In this document: in pieces, positions 49,971-61,372 of the stretch | How positions within the stretch are numbered: position 1 is the first letter of the stretch | Layout: each line of letters opens with the position of its first letter | Origin: Selaginella tamariscina | Taxonomy: Eukaryota; Streptophyta; Lycopodiopsida; Selaginellales; Selaginellaceae | Assembly: GCA_003024785.1 (NCBI GenBank) | Contig: PUQB01000733.1 | Coordinates: 45,121 to 109,120, forward strand | DNA length: 64,000 bases | Direction: 5' to 3' | Program-made: the position numbers and the translations under genes | Notes under the pieces: generated by a model | What the model was told of the DNA's origin: nothing | Seen by the model: the letters and a program-made list of their open reading frames with translations, nothing else | The model's database searches: none

Positions 49971-52900
49971 ACCACCAACACCATATTTCAAGCAGAGAAA
50001 ATCAAATACTTATGCATAAGCTCCTCCTCCTTCTTTCTCAAATAGTCCTTAGCTGCTTCTCCCGCATTCCTAAGTTAACCTTATATCTGCAATCCACAAA
50101 TCCAACGGCATAGGATGTCTTGTCTTTAATCTGTCCGTAGATCCAATTGCAGCGGATTAAGTTGCCTCTTCGTGAATATAAGTTTAAATGTTTTATAAAA
50201 TTTAAAAATAATATTTATATATTCTTATAAAATCATATATTATGTAATGTACTTACTTGTGGTCGTTTTAGAATATCATTAAATTATTATACCTTTTAAT
50301 AAATGTGAATAAATTAGACCAATGCAAAAATAGCAAACTTATTGTAAAATTGATTAAATCAAATCATTAACAACATATTTGTCATAGCATTAATTGTTTA
50401 AAATGTAAGTTTATAAATCTAGATTAATTTTAGTTTAATATTGGGATTTATATTTAAAGATGAAAATCTCATTGTAAATTTTGAATTTTAATTTCAAAGT
50501 CAATAATTTATAATAATAGTTATATATAGTAATCAAATTATATTATATTTAAAAATATACACAATGTGTAATGTGTATTTATGTATGTATATATATTAAT
50601 TAATATAATTATAACTCTTTATGTTTGAAATTGAGCTAAATTATAATCTAGTTAGTATATGTTAGTATATTTGCTTATATGGAACATTAAAAAGATTCTT
50701 AACCTTAGGCTTTGGTTTAACTATATAGAAGTTGTCCATGATTTATTTATTTTAAAATGAAAAATAATTTCTTTTGAATAATATAAAATTGTTAAAAAAA
50801 AAACAATTTTCAACTAATGATAATAATTTCATTTTAAATATAAGTTTTATATAATATACACATTTTAAGAGCAAGAACAATGTTAAGCCTTAAAACAAAT
50901 AAAAGAAAAAAAAAAAAGGAAATCAAATTTTAAATTATATTCATTTTTATCATCCCAATCTTGTTCTAGAGTCAAATCTTAATCAAGGGTTAATAATTCG
51001 AATCAAATTTAAGAAATTTAATTATTTATATAACATTTTAGTATAATTATATGTTAATAAGGTCATACATGACACCTATGTGGTTAGATATGTGATATGA
51101 ATCATCTATTTTTTATTTTTATATAAGGGTCTATCGTATAAATATTTTTTTCATGGTATAGTCCATTCTTTGAAGTGAAGTGAATTTATGAGTTGACAAA
51201 TTTAAGGTTTATCATGAACTTAATTAAAATTCTTAATCACAATTTAATTGGTTCCTCATGAACTCAATAGAGTTTATTATTAGTTAACAATGCATTATTT
51301 AATTACTTATTCATTCATAAATAAGGTAGAGTAGGAATGAGGGTTTTTGGGTTCATAACTAAGCTCATTACTCTTCTCCTGGTGCAGTGCTAATGTTTCG
51401 AACGTATTATATAATAAGTACCGAAAGAAAGATCATGTGACAATGTTACAAGATGTAAGTAGTGAGTTGGGCACCAAGGTTATAGTGCCATCACAGATAG
51501 GTTAGTAAGGATGGGTTCCTTGCGTGAATCAATGTTTTCATTAACTTTATACTGACTCATTTGACAGATTTAGAAAAAGGTTAACCCATCATGGTAGAGA
51601 TGTTAGTCATTTGTTAAAAAATAAAATACCAAAACAATTAAAGAACACAATGTAAACCAAAAGGAAAACAATTAAAAAAAAAGAGAACCAAAAGATTGTT
51701 CTTTAGATACGAAGAAAAATGATTTTTAAATAGTTTTAAAAATAATCAAAGTTATAAATTGCTTAAATAATTTATTATAATTAGTAAATGATCAAACAAC
51801 TATTAGTTCTTCTAATTCATTGTTTTAAAACATTTATTATAAAGTCATTATCTTAAAATCTTTATGAAGTTTCTAATAAAGATATTTATCATTAATAAAT
51901 CATTTTAATATGATTGTTATCTATCATTGTTAAAATTTTATAAGCATACTATCTTTCTCTTGTTAAACCAACTGAAACGGGTGAATTAATTATTATAAAA
52001 CAATTCATTTATCATACACATGAATAATGCATAATATATTTGACATTGCCCTCAATATCTCTTGTTATATTCAATTATGTAATGATAACTTTAACATTCT
52101 TTTGCCCTTTTAAATACCGACATCACATATAAGTAATACAACGTGTGTTAAAATGCAGCCTTTTTATTTATATTTGAGGTAGAGTGAAGATGTTTTCCAT
52201 AAAAATCAAATTCTCTTTAATACCAAATGTAAAAGTATTATTATCTCTCTTCATTGAAATCAATTAAAAAAAGATTGTTATGAGAGGTCCCTTGTACCTT
52301 ACACATGAATAATAATATAATCTATTTAATCTTGTTAATAAACTTTAGTTGGAGGATACCACTCTAAAATAATATAATAACTTGAGTCTCACATATGTAT
52401 GGATCTCAACCAATTTCTGGAGTGCTTTAAATATAATTTTGGGAAGGTTGAGAATTTAAATTATGCTTTTCAATAATTATATTTACTTTGTTAACAACTT
52501 GATGAGAGTTATACATTTTGATATGTAATTTAGAAATTATTTAACGTGTACACTCTAACATGTTATTCTCTCATATAGACTTTAGTTCATAATCACCATC
52601 CGCTGCTAGTTCATTATTTGGTGAGAGTTGGGGTTGAGGTAATTGTGTTTAAAAAAGCAATTCTTGAGGCAATTTAGTGGTCATCCAAACCATGCCCATT
52701 ATTAAGCTTGTTGGACTCCTAATGCATATGAAGGACTTGTAATATCTATTTCAATTGGCACTATTACTAAGGCTAAAATTATATCAATTACTAGTTGCTC
52801 CAATTGTTGTTGTGGTTGTTAATAAAGGCTTTGAAAATGATTTTGTAAACAATACCTCTAAAGGTATTGCTATAGGAACCCAATAATTGCACATGTAGTA

Positions 52901-53480
52901 AAGGGATCGTGTTAGTTTTTTCTAATTATATGCTTCCTTTTATGTTGATATAGGTTCTAGCATGTCATCACTTCATATACAAAGATACATACAAATAAAA
53001 GTTTGTAAATATATTTAATTATTGGACTTGGAGAGTTAAGTTTCATTATTCACACACGTATAAGCTTTTCTCTGTAATGTGTGCATTAAACATGTGGTTA
53101 TTATCAATATTCAAAAGTGGTTATTATTAATATATTCATTATATTGAAAAGCGGTGAGCAATAAAGAGCATACTTCCACCTATAATATTTATATGCACGT
53201 TGTAACTAAAGTGGGCATGATACGTGAAAATGGGAATATAAAATAAATTACTAATTAATACTTAAGTTTTAATTATTAATTAATCATTTAATTAATATGT
53301 AATTAAGCCTTAAATATTAATTAATTAATTAATTAATCCTTCAATAACCTTACTTAGTAAGGAATATTCCTAAAATATCTTAGAATATTCATATTATTCT
53401 AAAAATAGTTTACAATAATGAAGAAATACTATCAAACATAATTACAAATGAAATCATTTTCTTATCAACATGTTAATTTT
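49971..53480. other. AT-rich spacer
   Basis: No gene is supported over 3.5 kb. A small protein-like minus-strand fragment near 49990-50130 (NAGEAAKDYLRKKEEELMHK) may be a retro-copied piece of a host gene that I cannot name. A (TTAA)n-like stretch occurs near 53316-53336. Confidence 0.5.
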
Positions 53481-54644
53481 TTATAAATACTTTCTTTCTA
53501 TCATACAAAGAAATCTTTTCATTTTGTCTAAATCATCACTCTCCGGATTAATCAAATCATTTTGGTCAATATCTTGATGTTGTTGCCACCACTTAACACT
53601 CTCACGAATGCAATTGGGAGTTGCCATCCTTGTTAATACATAAGATGTGATAAGAGAAGGTCTGCATAAAGGCTCATCTAAAAACTGACGTTCCTTAAGA
53701 ATAATATTATAAAGCGCCCGGTTGCTATCCTTCATTTTATAAAATTCAATATCACGAGAAAGAAAAGCTTCAGGAAATGTATGATACGGTGGATACTGCT
53801 CACAAAAATTTTCGAGATTCTTCTTTCTGAGGCACGTATCCAAGTAGTTCACTAGCTCATCCATGATATCGGTATCAGAATATGGATCGAAAGTGATTGG
53901 ATGAATACAAGCAATGTTTTGGTTGAGCATAGCCTTCTGAGGAGAGTCGTCTACTACTAAGATGTGCGTTCTTCATTATCCTTAAGCGACTGATCTCCCC
54001 ATGAGTCCCAATTATTCTTTCATTCTTGAAGAAGTATGGCTTGCTTTCCTTTCTTATATTGTGAAATTCGAGAGGTTTATGACACATTCGCTGGTCAAAA
54101 ATCCAATCTTTACGAATCACCTCTTCTGCAACACTACAATGTTTCTTAAGTAAATTCAACAGCGGTGTTAAGTTATGAATCTGCATGCATGACCAAATCC
54201 CCACAAGCGCACCCATCTCCTTAAGCTTTTGAAAGAGACGATCCAACCCTGGACGAAAAATAATATCATATCGAAATTTACCATGACAAGGAATGAAATC
54301 TCCTTGTTTGATTTCTTTTTTCTATCCTCGGGCCTTTGTCGATGAAGCAGAACACCATTGACATCCAACAACACAATATGGCCATGAGTAACATGAGATA
54401 GCGTTGCCTCTTGAATACTTTGCAAATCACTTGTTTGCTCCCTTTCACATTTATCCGTTGCCACTATCTCGTTGCCTATCCCTTCATCATTTAATTGTAC
54501 ATCATCCTTACAAGATTCAGATATTGCATGCGCTGAAGAAATTGATTTCGGAACTGAAGCCAATAAAAATGATGATGAAGTGGCCCCCATGGTAACGATG
54601 TTTTGAGCTGCATTATTATCCATTTCCTGCATGAACTCTGTCAT
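53481..54644 (-). pseudogene. HAD/FCP1-like phosphatase, two frame breaks
   Basis: FCP1-like HAD proteins are Mg-dependent phosphatases. Visible motifs in order are motif I HIVLLDVNGVLLHR (about 54345-54385), then after an apparent intron IIFRPGLDRLFQKLKEMGAL and GIWSCMQIHNLTPLL, then NWDSWGDQSLKDNEERT, and the motif III segment ILVVDDSPQKAMLNQN with YLDTCLRKKNLENF near the end. The last three blocks lie in three different frames, so single bases are missing near 54020 and 53965. A further upstream exon (about 54715-54670, MDFQHCHE) is likely. It shares strand with the ParB-methyltransferase gene upstream. It may be a host gene, and its link to the mobile DNA is unknown. Confidence 0.6.
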
Positions 54645-54916
54645 TCTGACATGTGGCACAAGAAATTGTCGCCAAACCCCTCTCTTACCTCATGGCAATG
54701 CTGAAAATCCATGTTCTCAATTATTTCATTACATCTGCAAAATGATAATTAGCTGACCTTAAAATTATCAAGGTATATTATTTACCTTGTTAATGTGTGA
54801 CCCATGTTTGAACTAAAAGCTTCATTAATCCTTGAGAATTTATTTTCTGTACAAATATAAAAGAAATATACAAAAATGCCTTATGTTACACTCATTTACA
54901 ACTATTCATCACTCTA

Positions 54917-57900
54917 TCAATTCATTATCAATTCTTCTTCGCTATTACCTTCTGAGTGAGGCGAAGAAGGTCTAAGCCGCTTGTGAGATGGTTCAAGATC
55001 TTCTGCATCTTCTATTGATGTTTCCATGGGTCCTGGAGTGTGCGAATGTTCTGTACTCCTCGAGATAACTTCCGGTCTAATATCTGATTGAAGTTCGTTC
55101 TCAGACTCCGAGATTGAACCAGATTCACCTTCAGAGCTATCGCACTTATCTGGAGGGAACTTTCTCAAATACGCCTTTATGGATCGTTGGGGTACTCAGT
55201 TGAGACCCAATCTATCCACTTGTTCAGGTCCTCAACCATGGTCTTATCCTTTTCAACGGCAAACACACATGTATGCCGAAGGTAACACTCCTTCAAGACG
55301 GACCCCCTAGTGCAGTAGTCAAAAACCCACGCATCACTGTGAGGACCCCTGATCAAGTTGACGATGCTCCGTGCCGCTTGACTTGTAATGTTTGGATAAC
55401 GTACATTGCCGAATACGTCACTCATACCTATCGGTGTATCGGATGGAGGTTCAGGGCCGTTGGAGTGCAAACAGATGCCTGGCCAGTCATTTGGAAGCTT
55501 GAAATTGTTTGGCGCATTCCTAACAACCAAGTGAACAACGGTATCAATGCACTTGGGATTAGCATCGTTCATATAAAATCCTGTCCAACGATGTCTATTC
55601 TTCTTGGCGAAGGCGAAGGCAAAAGTATCGGTGACATGAGCAAGAATCAAGAAATAAATACCTGAAAAAGTAGGTATCAGTGAAGAGCGCAAGCATGAAT
55701 TCAATAATAAATACCTTCTATGTATATGCTTGCACGGCTAAGTTTCTCCACCAGATCCTCTAGTGCCCTATCTGTCGAAAGATTTTTTGACACCCGCCGA
55801 TCCATCACGAACAATTGAAACGGTTTCCTACAAGCAGTGATGTTACCCCATAAAGTCTCCGAATCTAACAACAAACATCTGTAGGGCTTGTCGTGATTCG
55901 TAGCATCCTCCTTTATAAGGTTCAATTCGGTTCTCCGCTGCTGAAGGACTGCCATAAGAGAAGGCGTCATCCCAATGTTCTCCTTTTTGGCGTTGGCGTG
56001 CAATAGATTCTTGCCAGATCTTCCGATTGGTTCACCCATTCGACAAGCATATCATCGTTCGTCACATGCAAATATTTGCTGACCTCTTCATATGTTGAAG
56101 TCGAGGTCCAACCCAGTTTGTGGCAGTGTATTCCCAACCACTCCTTGAAATGCCTGACCGTCTTCAACTCCATTGCCTTGAGATGAAAAGGAGAGGTTGG
56201 GCTGCTGTTATTAATTTGTAGTTTGCCATCGATCACCAAATCAGCCAAGACTTCCATCTCCTCCATCGTTGTTCCATTTAAAGGCTTCAACCATGTGAGC
56301 TTGAAATCGTTGTCTACATCCTTTGTAGATTGAACAGACTTAGCCTTCGGCGTCTTACTGGGTTTCTTTGCAGACTTTTCTGAGGGCTCCCCTTCACTTG
56401 TCTGCTTCTTCTTCAGTGTTCCTTTTGAAAAGGATTCCATAATCCCCAACCATTTGGCAAAGATCCTATCTTCGGGGCAAGAAATCAACATCATCAGAAA
56501 GGATGTTTCCTTCCCGCCCACCTGGGCAAAATCAACTGCTGCAATTTCTTCAACTCTCTGAGGAAAAAGACAGATTAATATACCGGCGAGATAAATCCCG
56601 CCCAAACAATTTGCTTACCCGGTATTCCGCAGATTGTGTATTCCCTGCGGTAGCTCTTTGTGGTCGCTGAAGAGATTCCCACACGGCTCGCGTGTGTTTA
56701 AACTTCTCCCATATTTTGCTGTTGTAGTGGTTGGTGTCGGCAGCGTCCCATTCCGCCGATAACTTATGGTACTGCTCGATTGTGAGATTCGGCTTAGCTA
56801 AAAACGCCGATCTTTTTGTCAGCTTCTCACGGGTATGCTCGGAAAGTTTTGTTGCCATCGTTCCTTTGTTGTGTTCTCGAGAAGTCGTTGGGCTGCCGTT
56901 ATTGTGTGCTGGCCACTAATGATGTAGTACTTGATAGATTTTTATTCTCCGTCTGAATCTTCATGAGTTGTTCTGGTGTTGTGATCCAGACTTTGTCAGC
57001 CCTTCCTTCTTTCATAGTATGGACAAAACAGCATTATGTGGAACGGTATAAGAATTGTCGTCCTTCATCTTCTCCATGAGCTCAGCTACACGTTCCTGGT
57101 TGAGTGGCCTGTAATTGAAGTTTGGGTTGACGCTGCAATATTTAACCCTAAAGGATAAATCTTATCATCCAACATCATTTCCTTGTGACTTATTGCAGCA
57201 TGAGATGCCACAGGTGCAGCTGACAAAACGATTGATGATTTTCTTTTGCGATCCGAATCAACATGTGTGATCCCCGACTGCAGCTGTTCTAGTGTTCTCG
57301 GTACACTCTTCCAGCTCCCAAAGCTCCTAAGCAAATTGAACGTGATCTGTAGAGAACCTGAGACCGAGCCACCCTCTCAATCTCCATTATGATGTCGCTG
57401 TGTTCTTCTTCAATGTGAAGAGGGAAGATTGCTCCACTTGCTGATTTTCTGTATTGTGAAGCAATATCTCCTGACAATACACCTACTCGATGAGTCTGAA
57501 GATTTTCGAAGTAGACATCCAGATGGATCCCCTCCATAGATGGGCTTTCGTTGAGTTGAAGAAGAACTCCAAGGTCAACATCATTAGTGAACACGTGAAC
57601 GTCATTATCCACAAGTCGACAAAACCACCCGAAATTAATGTTGTAACTGACGACCTCTGGATCCGAGAACGTGACATTGGATGGAACAAGGCATATGTGT
57701 CGAGCATCGTCCAATCTGGGTTCGCAGCCTGCTTTCGGGTGCTTGACTAGCGAATCTACTTTCCATTGTTTTGCTTGTCCATGAGATGTGACAGAGGTTA
57801 ATTTGACAGCAGCCATGGTTGCTCCAATGCGCTTCCCATTTATCTTAAAATATGGCCAAGTTGATTCCAGAATCCCCCTGCCATCTCTTCTCCTGCTCTT

Positions 57901-58011
57901 GTCTTTAATGTCACCTCAATTCCACATCTGAATACAAAAATGATTAGTTCAAGTATCCGAGTATAACAGATTTTATTTTAATTCTTACCCAGAATTTGAC
58001 GACGACTCCAT
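54917..58011 (-). pseudogene. Second ParB-like/methyltransferase-like gene, several frame breaks
   Basis: This is a distant relative in architecture of the gene at 39151-42783. From MESSSNSGCGIEVTLKTRAG (58011) it runs through IRG-poor N-terminal sequence (YFKINGKRIGATMAAVKLTS, then FENLQTHRVGVLSGDIASQY). Next is a ParB-like part: NYRPLNQERVAELMEKMKDD (about 57085-57135), VWITTPEQLMKIQ and YYIISGQHTITAAQRLLENT (about 56890-56945). A lysine-rich linker follows. The methylase-like end has PFQLFVMDRRVSK at the motif IV place and DAWVFDYCTRGSVLKECYLR with FAVEKDKTMV at the motif I place. Both catalytic motifs are degenerate (DRR for DPP, TRG for GSG). A serine/acidic tail ends at 54917. At least five single-base frame breaks occur, several in C or G runs (near 57876, 56840, 56000, 55190). 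Inactive enzyme or pseudogene. Confidence 0.65.
56558..56618 (-). other. 61-bp intron containing one palindrome unit
   Basis: Canonical GT-AG intron between SAEYR and RVEEIAAVD of the second ParB-methyltransferase gene. Its centre (56585-56602) is GGCGAGATAAATCCCGCC, two mismatches from the arrayed palindrome, so an array-type unit makes up much of the intron. Confidence 0.75.
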
Positions 58012-58157
58012 ACTAATGACTCGATCTCCTTGTTTGATCAAATCGTCCTTCTGCAAAATAATACACTATAAATATAAATTATATAAAAACGCACACACAC
58101 TTGTATAAACCCGAATATACAAAAATAATACACAGAGAGAAGTAGACGTAATTAACT

Positions 58158-58241
58158 GTCCGAAGCTCACATTTGTGTTAGTGCAAAAGAAAGATAACAT
58201 TTCGTTTTAGAACCACCACAAATGTGAGCTCTGGACAGTTT
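58158..58241. repeat. Hairpin upstream of the second ParB-methyltransferase gene
   Basis: AACTGTCCGAAGCTCACATT TGTG is mirrored by CACAAATGTGAGCTCTGGAC AGTT about 40 bases further on. The arms are about 24 bp with one bulge. It resembles a small foldback element or a structured leader. Confidence 0.75.
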
Positions 58242-58354
58242 TACATAGATTCCTAGCTTTTACTCGAAATATTATGATAAGATGATAAAAGTAAATAAAA
58301 TGAGATATGCAACTTATATATACTAATACACATATATATTCACATGGAAGGTGC

Positions 58355-59907
58355 GGCGGGATTAATCTCGCCACCCCTTCAATGCCTCCTGAAAGAGTGG
58401 GCGGGATTAATCTCGCCACCTTTCTGGAGGCCTTGAACGGGAGTGCGGAATTAATCTTGCCACCCTTCTCGGTTCAGAGAGAACTGGGCAGGATTTATTT
58501 CTCACACCCCTTCAGTGACTCCAGAAAGGGGGCGGGATTAATCTCGCCCACCATGTAAGTGATGGTTAAATGAATTTCCCCACCCTTCCCAATTCTCTCC
58601 ATTGGTATGTTGAAAACCTTCTACGTCTCAGACAGAAACGTTTGGGATTGGTCCGACTCACCAATGGAGAAAAAAAGGAAGGGTGGCGGGATTCATTCCT
58701 CCAACAGGCATTGAAGACTCGGCGGGATTAATCCCGCCGCCCAGGGCCTTCACTCGGTCCCTATGCGGCGGGATTAATCCCGCCGGACGCCAATTCCCTG
58801 CGCGGAATCGGGCGGGATTAATCCCGCCGCCTAGGCACTTCAGGCAGGCCAATGGCGGCGGGATAAATCCCGCCCGATTCCGCAGGGCATGCGTACGCGG
58901 ATTAATCCCGCCCCAGGCCCTTCACTCGGCCTTAGTCGGCGGGATTAATCCCGCCGAACGCCAATGCCCTGTGCGAAATCTTGCGGGATTAATCCCGCCG
59001 CCTAGGCCCTTCAGGAGGCCAATGGCGGCGGGATAAATCCCGCCCGATTCCGCGCAGGGCATGCGTACGCGGCGGGATTAATCCCGCCCACCATGTAAGG
59101 GATGGTGAAATTAATCCCACCACCCTTCTCAGTTCCCTCCATTGGTATTTTGTAAACCTTCTCCGTCTCAGACAGAGTTAGTCGGGATTGATTCAACATA
59201 CCAATGGAGGAAAAAAAGAAGGGTGGCGGGATTAATCCCGCCACCGGGTAATGAAGGTTCGGAGAGACTAATCCCGCCCCTCTCGTAAATCATGCGCTCA
59301 CACATATATATTGGCTGCGGCATTTTGAACAGGGATGGGTGGGGGCGGGATTAATCCCGCCGCTTATATCCTGCGGAAGTGCCTGAGCGGCGGGATTAAT
59401 CCCGCCGCCCTCCGCGAAGGGCATGAGCGTGGGGCCGGATTAATCCCGCCGTTCATGTCCTGCGTGAATTCCCTGGGCGGCGGGATTAATCCCGCCGCCT
59501 TACGCGCAGGACATGTCATGCAGGCTCTTCGGTTAGCCTTCCGTGCAGGATCTTTCATGCAGGCTCTTCGGTTAGCCTCATGAGCGGCGGGATTAATCCC
59601 GCCGCCCATCCCCTGTAAATGCCCTGCGCGGAATCCGGCGGGATTAATCCCGCCCATTAGGGCCTTCACACAGGCCATTGCCGAGATAAATCCCGCCGCA
59701 TTCCGCGCAGGGCATGGGTGAGCGGCGGGATTAATCCCGCCGCCGAGGCCCCTCACGCAGGCCATGGGCGGCGGGATTAATCCCGCCGCTCTTCGGTTTG
59801 TCGTAGAGCGGCGGGATTAATCCCGCCGCCCATAGCCTGCGTGAAGGGCCTCGGCGGCGGGATTAATCCCCCGCCGAGGCATACCTATAGCCGGGATTAA
59901 TCCCGCC
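58355..59907. repeat. Array of 18-bp palindrome, ~44-bp period (cluster 1)
   Basis: The perfect palindrome GGCGGGATTAATCCCGCC and close variants recur about 30 times. Unit starts include 58355, 58400, 58444, 58487, 58531, 58721, 58767, 58811, 58857, 58938, 58981, 59027, 59071, 59225, 59344, 59389, 59433, 59479, 59586, 59637, 59724, 59770, 59810 and 59856. Most steps are 40-46 bp. Spacers are themselves similar and alternate between an AGGCCCTTCA-type and a CCGCGCAGGGCATG-type sequence, often in inverted relation. A longer unit of about 540 bp (58531 to 59071) includes a palindrome-free segment with a CTCCATTGGT/ACCAATGGAG stem. A direct repeat ATGCAGGCTCTTCGGTTAGC occurs at about 59518 and 59559. 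The leftmost units are more degenerate. No coding function is supported. Confidence 0.95.
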
Positions 59908-59929
59908 GCTCGAGGGCTTAGCGTGTGTG

Positions 59930-59983
59930 CGAGAGATAAAATTAATAAATAAAAAATTATACAGATAAACACACATATATATA

Positions 59984-60030
<47 letters not shown>

Positions 60031-60668
60031 ATAGGAGTGTACGTGTGTGTGCAAGAGATAGATAAATAAATAAAATTATACAGTACTGGTACACATAATA
60101 TATGTGTGTACATAGGTATATATATGTGTGTATATGTATATCGTGTGTATGCGTGTGAGCGAAACAAATAAAATCATACAGATAAACAAACACACACACA
60201 CATATATATACACAGGAGTGTGCGTGTGTGTGCGAAAGATAAAACTAATAAATAAATAAAATTATACAGATAAACACACACATATATAGTGTGTATATAG
60301 ATATATAATCCATAGAGAAAGAGAGAGAGTCTGTGAATATATATATATATAAACTAGTGTTGTATGTATGTATATATGTATATAGGTATATATATATGTG
60401 TATATGTATATTGTGTGTATGCGTGTGTGAGCGAAACAAATAAAATCATACAGATAAACAAACACACACACACACACATATACATACACAGGAGTGTGCG
60501 TGTGTGTGCGAGAGATAAAACTAATAAATAAATAAAATTATACAGATAAACACACACATATATATATGTGTGTATATAGATATATAACCCATATGAATAT
60601 ATAAGCATATATATAAACTAGTGTTGTATACTATTTGTTAATATGCATTGATTATATATTATATATAT

Positions 60669-60704
<36 letters not shown>

Positions 60705-60990
60705 GCAGTGTGCGTGTGTGTGGGAGAGATAGATCAATAAAAAAAAATTTACAGATACTGGTACACATAATATATGTATGTATATATGTATATAGGTATA
60801 TATATATGTGTATATGTATATCGTGTGTATGCGTGTGTGAGCGAAACAAATAAAATCATACAGATAAACAAACACACACACACACATATACATACACAGG
60901 AGTGTGCGTGTGTGTGCGAGAGATAAAACTAATAAATAAATTTATACGCACACTCCTATACATATATACATACATACACACACACACACA
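59930..60990. repeat. Microsatellite-rich tandem repeat (TG/CA, TA)
   Basis: Units containing GAGCGAAACAAATAAAATCA and TACAGATAAACAAACACACA recur near 60156, 60428 and 60839. A second phrase, GCGAGAGATAAAACTAATAA, recurs near 60230, 60507 and 60916. Spacing varies from about 270 to 410 bp because TA and TG runs differ in length. Its long open frames are repeat artefacts. Confidence 0.85.
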
Positions 60991-60999
60991 TCTCACCTG

Positions 61000-61372
61000 T
61001 GTGCACAGCCGCCGCCGATTTCACAGCCGCCGCCTCTTGAAACCCTAAGAATATACCTAAACCCTAAAGGAATTAAATATATATATTAACCCTAATAGAA
61101 TATTCCTTCTGAGAATATACTTAAACCCTAAAAAGAATAAAATATAGATTCGCCCTAAACGAATATTCTTTCATTATATTATTAGCGCGTGCGTGTGCGT
61201 GGGTGTATCACATACACCCCAAAAATATAAATCATGCAGGGATTTAACATGTGTGTGTCCATGAGAGTGTTAAAGTTTCATGTGTATCAATACATACATA
61301 CACATTGCATATATTAATACACATATATATACATACACGTGTATACACACAGACATACATACATATTACATG
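61000..61372. other. Spacer with GAATATTC and CCCTAAA motifs
   Basis: Contains CCGCCGCC near 61011, several CCCTAAA single units and GAATATTC motifs. No gene is supported. Confidence 0.4.

Noticed and set aside
58683-59765. Long open frames on both strands in the palindrome array, encoding repeated GGINPA / AGLIPP blocks
   Set aside because: The palindrome has no stop in several frames, so open frames arise automatically on both strands. Unit lengths are not multiples of three throughout and there is no start, splice or domain support.
58355-59907. CRISPR-like appearance of regularly spaced repeats
   Set aside because: Repeats are perfect palindromes, spacers are related to each other rather than unique, no cas genes exist, and the context is eukaryotic.
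59817-60893. Many open frames rich in Thr-His and Ile-Tyr
   Set aside because: These are translations of TG/CA and TA repeats, with no codon or domain support.
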